Of a stretch of 64,000 nucleotides of DNA, positions 1 to 10,608 are shown in pieces. Each line of letters starts with the position of its first letter. Position 1 is the first letter of the stretch. The position numbers were made by a program, and so were the translations under genes. Under the pieces are notes generated by a model. It did not search any database. It was not told the DNA's origin and was given only the letters and a program-made list of their open reading frames with translations. This DNA comes from Telmatactis stephensoni (taxonomy: Eukaryota; Cnidaria; Anthozoa; Actiniaria; Isophelliidae): NCBI GenBank assembly GCA_029948255.1, contig JALIZF010001204.1, positions 62,001-126,000 on the forward strand, read 5' to 3'.

Positions 1-208
1 CTTCTATTTTATCTATTTTAAAGACTTCCCTGAAACAAATTAATGCTTCCAACCCATTAGAAAAGACAACTCAACTGACAACAATTTGTGGGATAATGGG
101 GAATGGCAACTAGGTCTCCGTCTACAATCACAGCCGAAACCAATATCTTCTATCTATTTTAAAGACTTCTAAACAAATACCATAGACATTCGTTTGAATT
201 TATCCTAG

Positions 209-415
209 ATTACAAACTCGTTGGTCCAGTGAACATCCAGCCCGTCCAACCTCTCCCCCTTGATCTACAACAATTGATTGACAGTTCTGGTGACGATGGA
301 GCCATTATCGTTTCTTTTGGATCCAACGTGGCTTCGGTGTTGGACAAAGAAAAAGTGGACATAATGGCTGAGGCTTTTGGAAGGTTGAAACAGAAAGTGA
401 TTTGGAGACTACAAG
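209..415 (+). CDS. UGT exon a
   Basis: The acceptor is CTAG at 205-208 and the donor GT is at 416-417. The exon encodes KLVGPVNIQPVQPLPLDLQQ, then a segment with VSFGSNV, which is the strand/loop opening the C-terminal UDP-sugar domain. It starts with two bases of a split codon and ends with one base. Confidence 0.92.
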
Positions 416-3214
416 GTAGGATTACCCAGGGTGCTTTGTAAGGTAGGATATGATTACCCAGGGTGCTTTGTAAGGTAGGATTACCCAGGGTGCTTTGTAA
501 GGTAGGATTACCCAAGGTGCTTTGTAAGGTTGAATTACCCAGGGTGCTTTGAATGGCAGAATTACATATATACAAAAGAATTAGGTACAATTTATCGGGG
601 TATAGTACATTTTAGGAACGAGGAATTACCAAGCATATTCTTACATTGTAAGAAAGAATTTTGTAAGCATACTTTGTAATGATCTAAACGAATTTCAGGA
701 TATATCCCGTCATCCCTCAGCCCAAACATTAAGCCCGTTGCTTGGTTACCACAAAATGACTTGCTGGCCCACAGGAATCTGAGAGTGTTTGTAACTCACG
801 CTGGTCTAAACAGTGTATACGAAACTCTGTATCGTGGGATTCCTGTGGTTGCTATTCCACACAAAGGCGACCAGTTTGGCCACGCCTCGCAGCTTGAAGA
901 CAAAGGCTTAGGACTAGCGATTGATTTCAAGATCTTAACAGTAGACAAGCTGTACAATGCCATATTACGAGTTATCAAAGAACCAGGGTAATGTTGCCAA
1001 CCAATTCAGGAAAAGATGGGGTAAGAGAAGGAATCGCGCGTATTAGGTCTTTGGGCAATCATATGCCCCGTTTGATGCTATTTTTAGGGTGAATCTGATT
1101 GGTCGGGAGTGCGCGAGCTTTCGCATTGATCGCAATGGCAGAAAAAGGGTGCATAACGTTGTCGATGAAAGAGATTTTAGACTTAAGAAAAAGGGCAAAT
1201 GGAGTACACGTAAAAAAATTCAGAAAGAGTCAAGGTCATGGTAACGAGGTTCTAAAATTAGCATCGAACGGGGCATTCCATCTCCTTCTCTTACCTCTTT
1301 TCTCTTGTGCCAATTTTGTATGTAGTTTATTCCAGTAGTTTTAGTTTGCGGACTGATGAGCTAATCAGAGCTAATCATTCACAGTCGAAAGTGCAATTTT
1401 TAGATTGACCAAACATATGGAAAAATATATGAGTGTGAAAAAATGGAAAATGGACAAAGGAATGGGTAGAATGGAGAATGGAAGAACGAGTGAATGAATA
1501 AAAGTAAATATAAGGAAATATGAACAGTGGACAAAGTAGCGAATTTAACTAATGCTGTATCAGTGGAAGATACAACAAGAAGTAAATTAGTGGGGGAGGG
1601 GTCGAGAAATTAGGAGTCCTAGGAAAGGATTTATAACTGAATATCTGGAATATATTTCAGAAAGCAGAGCAAAATCATGTATAGGGGAATGCGTAGATTG
1701 AAGGGTAGGGTACATATGTGTGAGTATACGTAGGAGATATAAATGTGGTAAATATAGGCAAAGTTAGCTGATCTGCATGATCATGAACTGAGCTAACGAA
1801 CGAATCAACTGAGCTAACGAATGAATCAACTGAGCTAACGAACGAATCAACTGAGCTAACCTGAACGAATCAACTGAGCTAACGAACGAATCAACAGAGC
1901 TAACGAACGAATCAACTGAGCTAACCTGAACGAATCAACTGAGCTAACCTGAACGAATTAACTGAGCTAACCTGAACGAATCAACTGAGCTAACGAATGA
2001 ATCAACAGATCGAGCTAACGAACGAATCAACTGAGCTAACCTGAACGAATTAACTGAGCTAACCTGAACGAATTAACTGAGCTAACCTGAACGAATCAAC
2101 TGAGCTAACCTGAACGAATCAACTGAGCTAACGAACGAATCAACTGAGCTAACGAACGAATCAACCAACTAAAATAAAAGAACAAACAAACAAACAAACA
2201 AGCTAAAGACCTGGACTCAAGATACCACTTTGATTGTGCACAAGCTCTATGCTTATACAAGATGAATCCATGCAAAAACGCAAAGCCACAACTATCCTCA
2301 TTCTCTGCTTCACAATGAAATTTGTTTCACCCAACGTTACGTATCAAACTCGCCCGATACGTTGCACGTTAAGCTGCACGTTACATTTGCAGTACAATAG
2401 AGAGATTAGAGAGATTAAGCATCACGTTCACAGGGAACAGCAAACGGCGAGGATCACGTGCCCTGCTTTTTTCGCGTCTGGCGTCTTGCTGTTTCAACGC
2501 GAGGGTGAGTCATTTTGTGTTTGCCGTAAACGTGAAAAGTCGCCCTTTCGTTTGAGTACCAAATTCGTAGGTCACGTGTTCCTCTCTGTCGTCTGTCGCT
2601 TCCCGTGTATGTGATGCTAATCTCTCTATGAAGCTTCACGTACACGGGAAGCGGCAGAGGATCACGTGACCTGTTTTGTACGTGTCTGCCGTTTCCATTT
2701 CCACGCGACGATGAATCATTTACGTTAAATGTAAACATAAGGCACTCTCTCGTTTGAGTGCCAAGCCCGCAACGCCTGGCGCGGAAAAAGTAGGTCACAT
2801 GATCCTTTCCGTCGTCTGCCGTTTCCCGTTTACGTACTGCTCAATTTCTCTATTTGACTGTTGCGCGCAACATTGCGTGGTCAATCTGCACTTAACGAGA
2901 CTAATTAAGAACAACGTACCGATGTTTTTTTTAGATTCCGCGAGAACGCCCAGCGTATTTCTCGTCTACTTAGTGACCGCCCACGTAGCCCAGTCCAGGA
3001 GGCTGGTGACTGGATAGAGTACACCCTTAGACACGTCAGTCTTGCACATCTACGTCCAAAGTCCAGTCAACTTACCTGGTACCAGTATTTCCTGGTCGAT
3101 GTAGCAGTGTTCCTGGTATTGGTAGTTTTGGTAGTGATCATGGTGATAAAGTACACAGTTCGATTAGTGTGTTGGATGTGTTGTCGACAAACCAAGAAAC
3201 AGAAGACACATTGA
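209..3214 (+). CDS. UDP-glucuronosyltransferase-like gene, 3' part (last three coding exons)
   Basis: Joined exons 209-415, 699-987 and 2935-3214 encode the C-terminal half of a family 1 glycosyltransferase (UGT). Enzymes of this family transfer a sugar from a UDP-sugar to small lipophilic acceptors in the ER lumen. All junctions are GT-AG and the phases fit: the G of exon 1 plus GA of exon 2 make Gly, and GG of exon 2 plus A of exon 3 make Gly. The protein shows the WLPQNDLLAH and FVTHAGLNSVYETLYRG nucleotide-sugar signature, then a late FRENAQRI segment, a hydrophobic membrane anchor and a short basic tail ending KQKTH (a KxKxx-type ER retrieval signal). The N-terminal acceptor-binding half lies upstream of the window. 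No frameshift or stop is seen, so it looks functional. The exact subfamily cannot be told. Confidence 0.95.
413..560 (+). repeat. 27-bp tandem repeat beginning at the UGT splice donor
   Basis: Five imperfect copies of a unit containing TTACCCAGGGTGCTTTGTAA follow one another in the intron directly after exon a. The first copy overlaps the donor itself, so later copies repeat the donor-like AAGGTAGG. Confidence 0.9.
699..987 (+). CDS. UGT exon b, UDP-sugar binding signature
   Basis: The acceptor TTTCAG ends at 698 and the donor GT is at 988-989. The exon encodes YIPSSLSPNIKPVAWLPQND, then the THAG signature loop and IPHKGDQFGHASQLEDKG, which carries the D-Q pair that contacts the sugar in this family. 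The human-type consensus has THGG; here it is THAG. Confidence 0.95.
1785..2166. repeat. GAATCAACTGAGCTAAC minisatellite
   Basis: About 20 copies of a 20-24 bp unit built on GAGCTAAC and GAATCAACT occur in the last UGT intron, in two main length variants (with AACGAAC or with AACCTGAAC). The short microsatellite (ACAA)n follows at 2180-2200. From 988 to 1784 I see no coding exon. Confidence 0.92.
2409..2626. mobile_element. MITE family A (termini GAGAGATTAAGCATCACG), copy 1
   Basis: The terminal inverted repeats GAGAGATTAAGCATCACG and GTGATGCTAATCTCTC bracket about 220 bp in the last UGT intron. The interior includes GGATCACGTG and CGTTTGAGTACCAAA and is shared with 43240-43482, so this is one dispersed family without coding capacity. 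Confidence 0.85.
2617..2855. mobile_element. MITE family A, diverged copy 2
   Basis: This copy lies next to copy 1 and shares its end. It keeps the order AGGATCACGTGACCTG, CTCTCGTTTGAGTGCCAA and CGTCTGCCGTTTCCCG, but the termini are worn. Confidence 0.65.
2935..3214 (+). CDS. UGT terminal exon, membrane anchor
   Basis: The exon follows a T-rich acceptor ending at 2934. It reads FRENAQRISRLLSDRPRSPV, then a WIEYTLRH segment, a long Val/Leu/Ile membrane span (about residues 60-80 of the exon), then CCRQTKKQKTH and stop TGA at 3212-3214. The exon aligns in order with the usual last UGT exon (YRENAxRxS, transmembrane span, basic tail). Confidence 0.93.
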
Positions 3215-3342
3215 AGTAGAAACAAAAGACATTGTGGGACAGGCCTTGGTTACAATGTGCAATTGTCCTGCAACTTGTTGTTCCAGAGGTTTTGATCTGT
3301 AATTTGACGGCATATCCAACAAACCCGTAGAACGTCGTCATC

Positions 3343-3500
3343 GCTAACCAAAAATGACATTTATTGTACCAAGCTTTCGGGCCAATCAGTCGTTACAATG
3401 GCGTGCGTGGTTTTTGTAAAGACTGATTTGTTGTTTACTTCATTTTACCCTGATGATGGGCCAAAGTTTCAGGTACAATAAATGCCATTGTTTTGGTTGA
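3343..3500. mobile_element. Inverted-repeat element carrying the likely UGT poly(A) signal
   Basis: The left arm 3343-3388 (with CATTTATTGTACC) and right arm 3451-3500 (with GGTACAATAAATG) are imperfect inverted copies. The element sits 130 bp past the UGT stop. Confidence 0.7.
3477..3482 (+). promoter_or_regulatory. Candidate UGT polyadenylation signal AATAAA
   Basis: This is the first AATAAA after the UGT stop codon, 263 bp downstream. It lies inside the right arm of the inverted-repeat element. Confidence 0.5.
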
Positions 3501-3620
3501 TGAAACAAATTAAATGATGTTATTATCATTGTTATGATGCATTCATGTGAGCAACGTACGTAGCAGGAAGAGAACTCGGTTCTACTTTTTGCAACAGAGG
3601 GCCACAGAGTTATCAGTATG

Positions 3621-3770
3621 TAGCGAGCTTAAGCACCGACAAAGTAGAACACCAAAAACGCGAAAATGGTGCCGCGCACAATCGGTTGCAATGACAGACC
3701 AATCAGGGATTTGCAAATTATGGCGTGTGCACCATTTTTGGCGTTCTACGTTGATGCTTAAGTTCGCTAG
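3621..3770. mobile_element. Short inverted-repeat element (TAGCGAGCTTAAGCA termini)
   Basis: TAGCGAGCTTAAGCA with CAAAAACGCGAAAATGGTGC on the left mirrors GCACCATTTTTGGCG with TGCTTAAGTTCGCTA on the right. There is no coding capacity. The open frames across 3.55-4.10 kb overlap this hairpin and are not genes. Confidence 0.75.
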
Positions 3771-4124
3771 TGTTGTCAAACTACTGTCATGTGTTTTTAC
3801 CCTCTGGAAATACAGCCTATTATTATTATTTGAATGTAGCAACGTGCAACATCTTGCGCCGTGTAACACCCCTCCAGCAACTTGTCTCGCAATTTTATGC
3901 GTTTTTCCTGAATTAAGATCGCATGCGAATGTCTCTCTCTCCTCCCCAGACTTCCTGGGTGAAAAGCACTGCAATATACGCTGCAGTGTGTTGCACAATG
4001 TTTCACAGTCTAGCATGTCGGCAAGCCATTCCGCAACAATACAGTTTCTAAGCGTTGCGAGATATATACACGTTGCTGGGAAAATTGCAGTGTAATGCCA
4101 CATTCAGAAAAAAGGAAGCAAAAT

Positions 4125-4364
4125 CAAGAGACCATAATACTCGTGGCGACTAAGGCTATTTTTAGTAACTTCGCCATCGCGCGCGCAAGGCCCTCGACCA
4201 ATAGAATTTGATTTTTGACGTGCGCGCGGACGCGACCGTTTGAATTCTATTGTTTAAGTGTCTTGCGCGCGCGATGGCGAAATTACTAAAAATAGCCTTA
4301 GGCGCCACGAACATCGCACAGACATCAATACTGAGTTTCGCTCTCTTAGTATTATGGTCTCTTG
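4125..4364. mobile_element. MITE family B (termini CAAGAGACCATAATACT), copy 1
   Basis: CAAGAGACCATAAT on the left mirrors ATTATGGTCTCTTG on the right, with a second inner inverted pair around CGCCATCGCGCGCGCAAG. The flanks carry the 7-bp duplication GCAAAAT, which suggests transposition with a 7-8 bp target-site duplication. Confidence 0.9.
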
Positions 4365-4484
4365 GCAAAATGCTATTATTTAAATAAACTTTTTAATAGA
4401 CTGCTTTTGACAAAATTCATGCTTTTGTGGCAAAAAGGGAAATAAAATCGCCTTGTTTGAAATTATTCAAATTTGCATCGTGAC

Positions 4485-4517
4485 CAAGAGACCATAATAC
4501 TAAGAGAGGGAAACTCA
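4485..4517. mobile_element. MITE family B, end fragment
   Basis: A solitary terminus (CAAGAGACCATAATACTAAG) lies 120 bp from copy 1 and no partner end follows it. From 4518 to 4847 I see nothing else. Confidence 0.6.
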
Positions 4518-5296
4518 TGTTACCCCGTTTGACGGAGGATTTTTCACCTCTTATCACAAATCAATTCTTGTAAAAAACAAATCGCAAGGGATTTTCCATT
4601 GACTGTACTCTTATGACCTCTTATTGACAACGAATTGGAGGCCACAAAATGTTCAAAACGTTGCAGTGAAACCACAGGTATGGATGGGATTTCACGAACT
4701 CCACTTAATTAAGTTTTCAACATATGCATTTTGTGACATCAACGGTAAATTAAAACTACTTGCGATTTGTTAAGTATCGTATAATCCCTCTCGTTCAAAG
4801 CATGGATTATGACAACGAATGTTTTTGTCAAAATAAGAAAAATTCGCGCGAGTTGTGAGGAAAAGAACCCTTATCCACGAGTTACCATACTAACATTTTC
4901 GGTCGACTGTCACATGATCTTGTTCGCACCTCGCGGGAAGTTCGAAGTAGTGGCGTTGTTTATGCACCTATCAATGTTAAGCCCGAGGTGGGGCACCTCG
5001 GGACAGGTTCGGGACTTTGATTACATTTTAGCGCCCGAGGAAGGGATGTGTCGCTCACTTTGATCGAGATTAATCCCGAGGTGGGGATCCTGTTTGGACT
5101 GACCGAGAAGTACTGGTAACTATAAACTTTGCCGATGAACAATGCTAGTTGTGAAGCCGTCAGACAAAGGTAAAAACTTTGTAGTTTTCTTGATATTTAT
5201 AGTATTAGATCTATTTCAAAATGTTTTTGAAATATCATTCAACTTATTTCAAACTGTCAGCTAATTCCACTTCCCAGAATTGGTAGGTGGAGACAT

Positions 5297-5561
5297 CAGG
5301 GTAGTAACGAGGTATATGGGATCAGGGATCAGCGTTATTTTGGGGCTCAGGGATCACATGAACGTTATTTTTTGGTCTCAGGGATCAGATTTTTAGCCTT
5401 GGGATCGGGATCACTGTCTTTGGAATCGGGATCACCATTTTTCAGGGATCCCTTTTTACGGGATCAGTAATCAAAATTGTCCTTATTTTGGGGATCAAGG
5501 ATCAAATTTTTAGCCCTGGGATCAGGATCACTGAAAAAACTATATACCTCGTTACTACCCT
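5297..5561. mobile_element. hAT-like MITE family C (CAGGGTAGTAACGAGGTATAT), copy 1
   Basis: The termini are CAGGGTAGTAACGAGG and CCTCGTTACTACCCT, and the interior is rich in GGGATCA. The 8-bp duplication GGAGACAT flanks it, as expected for hAT-superfamily elements. There is no transposase. Confidence 0.88.
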
Positions 5562-5744
5562 GGAGACATTGTATACTGGGTGGCTTGTGATGGGTGCTCA
5601 TCCTGGCATGCATATCATCAGTATTAGTTGTGTTAGGTTAGCTGATGCATGCATCCCAAACAGTTGGATGAGTTGTGTTTTGACTGTGTGGAATGTTGGA
5701 TGTGAGCTTGTGAATCTGTAATGAAGTTGTCTTGGGTCTTGTCT

Positions 5745-6062
5745 AGGTTGGCATGGGTGGCGTACGCTGGTTAACGCGTGTCTTTCACCACGTAGTCTAG
5801 GGTTCGCTGGTTCGAGCCCCCGCTGTGACCAGATGTGAATTGAGTTTGTTTGATGTGTTGTTCTCTCCCCTTGCCTGCGAGGGTTTTTCTCCCGGTTCTC
5901 CGGTTTCCTCCCCTCCATAAAAATCAACATGTGAGTTGAGTGTTGTGTGCTAAAATAGAAATGTAGTGGTAGTGAGTGTGAGTGCCAGCAGGTCCACATC
6001 AGCCAATAATGGTTGCCAGAAATCCAACCTGCTTAAACAACTAAAAGATTTGATTTGATTTG
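5745..6062 (+). mobile_element. tRNA-derived SINE
   Basis: The tRNA-like head has an A box (TGGCGTACGCTGG, 5758-5770) and a near-perfect B box (GGTTCGAGCCC, 5809-5819) about 40 bp apart. A body with TTTTTCTCCCGGTTCTCCGG follows, then a short tail of repeated GATTT near 6047-6061. This is the internal RNA polymerase III promoter plan of SINEs. The family name is not assigned. Confidence 0.75.
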
Positions 6063-6541
6063 TCTTAAATATTGTGTGATGGTTTGACTCCATCCCCAGG
6101 GTAGAGAAGTTTGCTTTCAAATTTTGTCCCATGAGGTAGGGCCATTTTGATGCAAAAAAATCAGTTTTAGATCAAATCCCTACCTTGTGCGAAAGTACGT
6201 TTACGCCCCTCGGGCTTAACATTGATAGGTGTAATATTCGAATTTCATAGAGATTTACCTGTATTTCAAGAATAGTTTGAGTGAAAAATAGGAAACAAGA
6301 AAATGGTACGTCCAAATAATTCCGTTGTTTATTTGATGTATTTTATAAAAAAATCAGCCAAATAAGAGGCGCTTGAATGGATTTTCAGTTGCCAAAGGAA
6401 AAACAAAGTTCTCTTCAAAACTTTGGAGAACTTTATTGTAATATTAACAGGACTCAAAAAAATAAATGAAAAGTAGAGGTAGATATCAATGGCACCTCTA
6501 TTACCCTCTAATACCCTGAATTTGTTTATGCACCTATCAAA

Positions 6542-6716
6542 ACAGGGGTGGATCCAGAATTTTGCAAAGGGGGTGTCTCAAATAGGCCTCTTGAGAGATG
6601 ACGTCACATCCAAGAAGGTGCCCTCCTAACAATGAAATCTGATGATGTCATCTCAACAGTGCTAAGGGGATGTCTCGTGCACCTATGGACACCCCCCCTG
6701 GATCTGCCCCTGCAAA
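6542..6716. mobile_element. MITE with CAGGGGTGGATCCAG terminus
   Basis: CAGGGGTGGATCCAGAATTT on the left mirrors CCCCTGGATCTGCCCCTG on the right. The ends resemble those of the 30.04-31.19 kb element (CAGTGGCGGATCCAGG), a hAT-type terminus. Confidence 0.7.
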
Positions 6717-6892
6717 GTTAATCCCACAGTGGGAGAGTACAGGCAAGGGGTGGGGGATTTGATTGAGAGCTACATATTTTTGTCAAAATCCCAAGGATAA
6801 GCCATATATATATAAATACATACTTTGTCTTTGTTTTCTCCCAAAAGCGTGGCATGATGACACTGGTAGTGGCTGCAAGGGAGACTAAGGGG

Positions 6893-6976
6893 CTGTTTAT
6901 ATGGAACCAGTCAGCCCGGTAAGTGGGCTGTCTTCTTTTGTTCTGTGGCCCCCAGGGAAATGAAAACAAAAGAATT

Positions 6977-7015
<39 letters not shown>

Positions 7016-7018
7016 CTC
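6893..7018. mobile_element. MITE (GGGCTGTTTATATGGA termini)
   Basis: GGGCTGTTTATATGGA with CAGCCCGGTAAGTGGGCTG mirrors CAGCCCGCTTACCGGGCTGG with CCATATAAACAGCTCC, leaving a short central loop. Confidence 0.8.
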
Positions 7019-7095
7019 CTAATACATGCATATTTAGAGGGCTTTGAGATCAATAAAATGATCAAATGCCCGACTGAGGGAGCCACTAACACATT

Positions 7096-7219
7096 AGTCT
7101 CCCTCGCAGCTGCTACCAGTGTCGTCACGCAATGCTTTCTCCCCTGAGTAGCGGCCACTTTATACTCAGGGGAGAATTAACATTGAGTGATAACACTGGT
7201 AGCGGCTGCGAGGGAGACT
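7096..7219. mobile_element. 124-bp MITE with an 11-bp target-site duplication
   Basis: AGTCTCCCTCGCAGCTGCTA is mirrored by TAGCGGCTGCGAGGGAGACT. The flanks 7085-7095 and 7220-7230 are identical (ACTAACACATT). A duplication of 9-11 bp is characteristic of Mutator-like elements. A related arm lies at 6853-6888. Confidence 0.9.
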
Positions 7220-7459
7220 ACTAACACATTCAAATCCCACATTTTGAAGAAGCTACAGCATCCTTTTATGGCTTCATTTATCTGAAGCTACAAAAGATGG
7301 AGACAGTGCAATATTAAATCAATGTAGTATTTATAGTGTCATTTATGAGTGCAAACTTTTATCACACTTTGTGCACAGAATTTTGCTTTTATGCAATTAA
7401 TATAGTATCAATATTTCTTGTATTTCTAACAGCCAGGAGTAATACACACATCATGGTCT

Positions 7460-7835
7460 CTCCTACCCAAGAGTCCTAAGATCAAGTCCCATCCCAAAAA
7501 GACATCCAAGATCAAGTCCATCCCAACAAAGATTCCATTAGGTCACCAGTCCCATCCCAACAAAGACATCCAGGCAAGATCAAGTCCCATCCCAACAAAG
7601 ACACCCAAGATCAAGTCCATCCCAACAAAGATATCCAAGGTCAAGTCCCATCCCAACAAAGACAATGATCCAAGATCAAGTCCCATCCTAACAAAGACAT
7701 CCAAGATCAAGTCCATCCCAATAAAGATATCCAAGGTCAAGTCCCATCCCAACAAAAACAATGATCCAAGATCAAGTCCCATCCTAACAAAGACATCCAA
7801 GATCAAGTCCATCCCAACAAAGACACCTCTATGAT
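7460..7835. repeat. CATCCAAGATCAAGTCCCAT minisatellite
   Basis: About 13 copies of a unit of roughly 28 bp (AAGATCAAGTCCATCCCAAC with AAAGACATCC). The equivalent site in duplication copy 2 (16030-16150) has only about three degenerate copies, so the array expanded or contracted after duplication. Confidence 0.9.
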
Positions 7836-8224
7836 TTATTATGGTAGTATATGTCATATTAATTAAAATGCAAAACCCCATCATGATTAGACGACATTTA
7901 TGGCTATTATGACCCTAAATTGATTATATTGGCACTAGATGTTATCCCAAAATCGACTCTGATTGGCAGTTGAAAATTTTGTAGTCCTCTAATCCTGATA
8001 TTGGAGTCACCACCAGATTGAGGGGGACATGGGGTTTTCCAGATAGGCTGATTTGGCCATTTTTAGTGCAGATTTTCAGATTTTTCAACATTATTTGTAG
8101 ATTGTATTTTTTATTATTTGCATGATTTTTCGTGGTTTTAAAAGGTTTTACATTGCAGATTTACAGATTCTGGCAACTGCCCATGTATCCCTCCTAAGAC
8201 TTTATTGATTGCATCTTGAGTACA

Positions 8225-9185
8225 AACTTACAATCACTTACTGACACCACTTACTGACACCTTACCAACCACTTACTGGAACCACTTACTGACACCTTAC
8301 CAACCACTTACTGACACCTTACCAACCACTTACTGACACCTTACCAACCACTTACTGACACCTTACCAACCACTTACTGACACTTTACCAACCACTTACT
8401 GGCACCTTACCAACCACTTACCGACACCTTACCAACCACTTACTGACACCTTACCAACCACTTACTGGAACCAATTACTGACACCTTACCAACCACTTAC
8501 TGGAACTGACACCCTACCAACCACTTACTGACACCTTACCAACCACTTACTGACACCTTACCAACCACTTACTGACACCTCACCAACCACTTCCTAACAC
8601 CATTATACCAACCACTTACTGACATCTTACCAACCACTTATTGACACCTTACCAACCACTTACTGACACCTTACCAACCACTTACTGACACCTTACCAAC
8701 CACTTACTGACACCTTACCAACCACTTACTGACACCTTACCAACCACTTACTGATACCTTACCAACCACTTACTGACACCCTTATACCAACCACTTACTG
8801 ACACCTTACCAACCATTTACTGACACCTTACCAACCACTGACTGACACCTTACCATCCACTTACTGTCACGTTAATAACCACTTACAACTTACCAACCAC
8901 TTACTGATACCTTGCCAATTACTGACACCTTACCAACCACTTACTGACACCTTACCAACCACTTACTGACACCTTACCAACCACTTACTGACACCTCACC
9001 AACCACTTACTGACCCCTTTATACCAACCACTTACTGACACCTTACCAACCACTTACTGACACCTCACCAACCACTTACTGACACCCTTATACCAACCAC
9101 TTACTGACACCTTACCAACCACTTACTGACAACTTACCAACCACTTACTGACACCTTACCAAAAAGTTGCCTTACTAACCACTTA
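8225..9185. repeat. 22-bp minisatellite ACCAACCACTTACTGACACC, array 1
   Basis: More than 40 copies with mainly TT or TTAT length changes. It corresponds to array 2 at 16.37-17.89 kb. It is not a CRISPR array, because units abut directly with no unique spacers. Confidence 0.95.
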
Positions 9186-9188
9186 CCA

Positions 9189-9400
9189 TTACCAAAGATA
9201 TGGTACCTCGCTGGCCAGTTGCTTGGTGGTGCTTGCTGTCCCTGCTGGAGTTATGAATTCATATAAGGTCATGATCAGTAAATCAATGGCTTCCTTGGTG
9301 TTGGGGGCTATCTGTGAGGATGTCTGCCCGCTCACTGCAGATTTCATGGGATCAGTGTATCTTGATGTCATTCAGAAATATAACCCAACAAGGTGAAGGT
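9189..9400. other. Conserved duplicated segment of unknown nature, copy 1
   Basis: This segment right after array 1 matches 18405-18600 closely (for example GCTTGCTGTCCCTGCTGGAG). It is GC-richer than its surroundings. On the minus strand it is open for about 60 codons (with SAVSGQTSSQI), but copy 2 has an early stop. It may be a relic exon or a repeat body. I do not recognise it. Confidence 0.4.
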
Positions 9401-9637
9401 TTGTGTAAATATGGGTACGGTTATATGCAGGTTTACTGCACTTTGGAACTATATGTTGCCAGGTATTCATTAGGGCTTGTGATCAGCTGAATGTATTCCT
9501 TTACTGCTGCATGCTATTAAAATGGAATTTATAAAGCTGATATAGGGCAAAACCAGGAACAAAGTCTGCATCTGATAATATTTAATTTGAGTGATAATCG
9601 AAATTTAAAAAAATCGAATTAAAACTCACACTAGGGA

Positions 9638-9920
9638 CTACAATCCGCGCCTTTATTAATGACACACATCTAAATTCTAACACAATTCGCTTAACAATCA
9701 CTTTCTTGTACATTATCTGCATCTCGGTGAAACCTCCCCTCCCCCCTCGTCAATGTTGAGGCCTGCAACGTTCCTCGAGTAGCGCTCGCACCACCAATCA
9801 ACATTGACGAGGGGGGAGGGGGGGGGGGGTGAAAAGTCGAATGACACGCGCTGCAGCATTACAATAATTTTTCATGTTCAAAGCATTAATGTGTCAAAGT
9901 AAAAAGGCGCGGATTGTAGT
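9638..9920. mobile_element. MITE (ACTACAATCCGCGCCTTT termini)
   Basis: ACTACAATCCGCGCCTTT at 9638 mirrors AAGGCGCGGATTGTAGT ending 9920. A second hairpin lies inside (9735-9835, C-rich and G-rich arms around CGTCAATGTTG). It is absent at the paralogous site near 20945. Confidence 0.85.
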
Positions 9921-10277
9921 TTTTGACACTTTTAGCCATTATTACTCAATATTGAAAAAAATCTCTTAATTCAATGATTAGGATATTAGCACTATTAATC
10001 AACTAGAAATTTAGCATAAATTAATAATTAAGATATTTAATAAGTGGGAAATGGCTGTACGTAGGCTTGAAGCCTCTCGCCTGACAACATTTTTTGAAAG
10101 GTGTATCATTAAGAGCAGTGTTTGTGATTCATAGTTGAGAGCACTACTAGTATCCATAGCAACATGGCTGATTGGCATATATTTTAAATCAGACTGTTCG
10201 ACCTACTTCTTTCATTCTAGTTTTCTCGTTTTGTTCCTCAGTATCGTTAATGATTGTATTTTGGTACCAGGTGTGCA

Positions 10278-10608
10278 CAAGAGACCATAATACTAAGAGA
10301 GCGAAACTCAGTATTGATGTCTGTGCGATATTCGTGGCGCCTAAGGCTATTTTTAGGAATTTCGCCATCGCGCGCGCAAGGCACTTAAATAATAGAATTC
10401 AAACGGTCCCGTCCGCGCGCACGTCAAAAATAAAATTCTATTGGTTGAGGTCCTAGGGTCCGGAACTACCTTAAAATCAAATTCTCATTGTTTGGGAACC
10501 AGTTGCGCGCGCGATGGCGAAGTTACTAAAAATGGCCTTAGCTAGTCGCCGCGAACATCGCACAGACATCAATACTGAGTTTCGCTCTCTTAGCATTATG
10601 GTCTCTTG
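10278..10608. mobile_element. MITE family B, copy 2, with empty site
   Basis: Termini are as in copy 1. The flanks show GTGTGCA and GTGTGCG, an imperfect 7-bp duplication. The paralogous locus at about 21240-21252 (TTGGTACCAG then TTGCACTGG) lacks the element. The copy also contains a fragment with GGTCCGGAACTACCTTAA that is found as an element end at 49745-49762. Confidence 0.92.

Larger units (their letters stand above)
4962..6233. mobile_element. Inverted-repeat element (GCACCTATCAATGTTAAGCC), 1.27 kb
   Basis: TATGCACCTATCAATGTTAA on the left is mirrored by TTAACATTGATAGGTGTAAT on the right. The paralogous site near 15243-15262 lacks the element, so this is a resolvable insertion. A hAT-like MITE and a SINE are nested inside. 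A further end fragment occurs at 6522-6539. Confidence 0.85.

Noticed and set aside
1351..1400. Hammerhead look-alike (CTGATGA followed by CGAAAG)
   Set aside because: The bases between cannot form stem II and there is no matching stem I or cleavage site. CTGATGA at 3451 and 32213 also fail.
3547..4103. 182- and 173-codon overlapping frames on opposite strands
   Set aside because: They cross a MITE hairpin and show no domain; opposite-strand pairs of this kind follow from base composition.
8225..9185. CRISPR-like array of short repeats
   Set aside because: Units are contiguous with no unique spacers, and the genome is eukaryotic.
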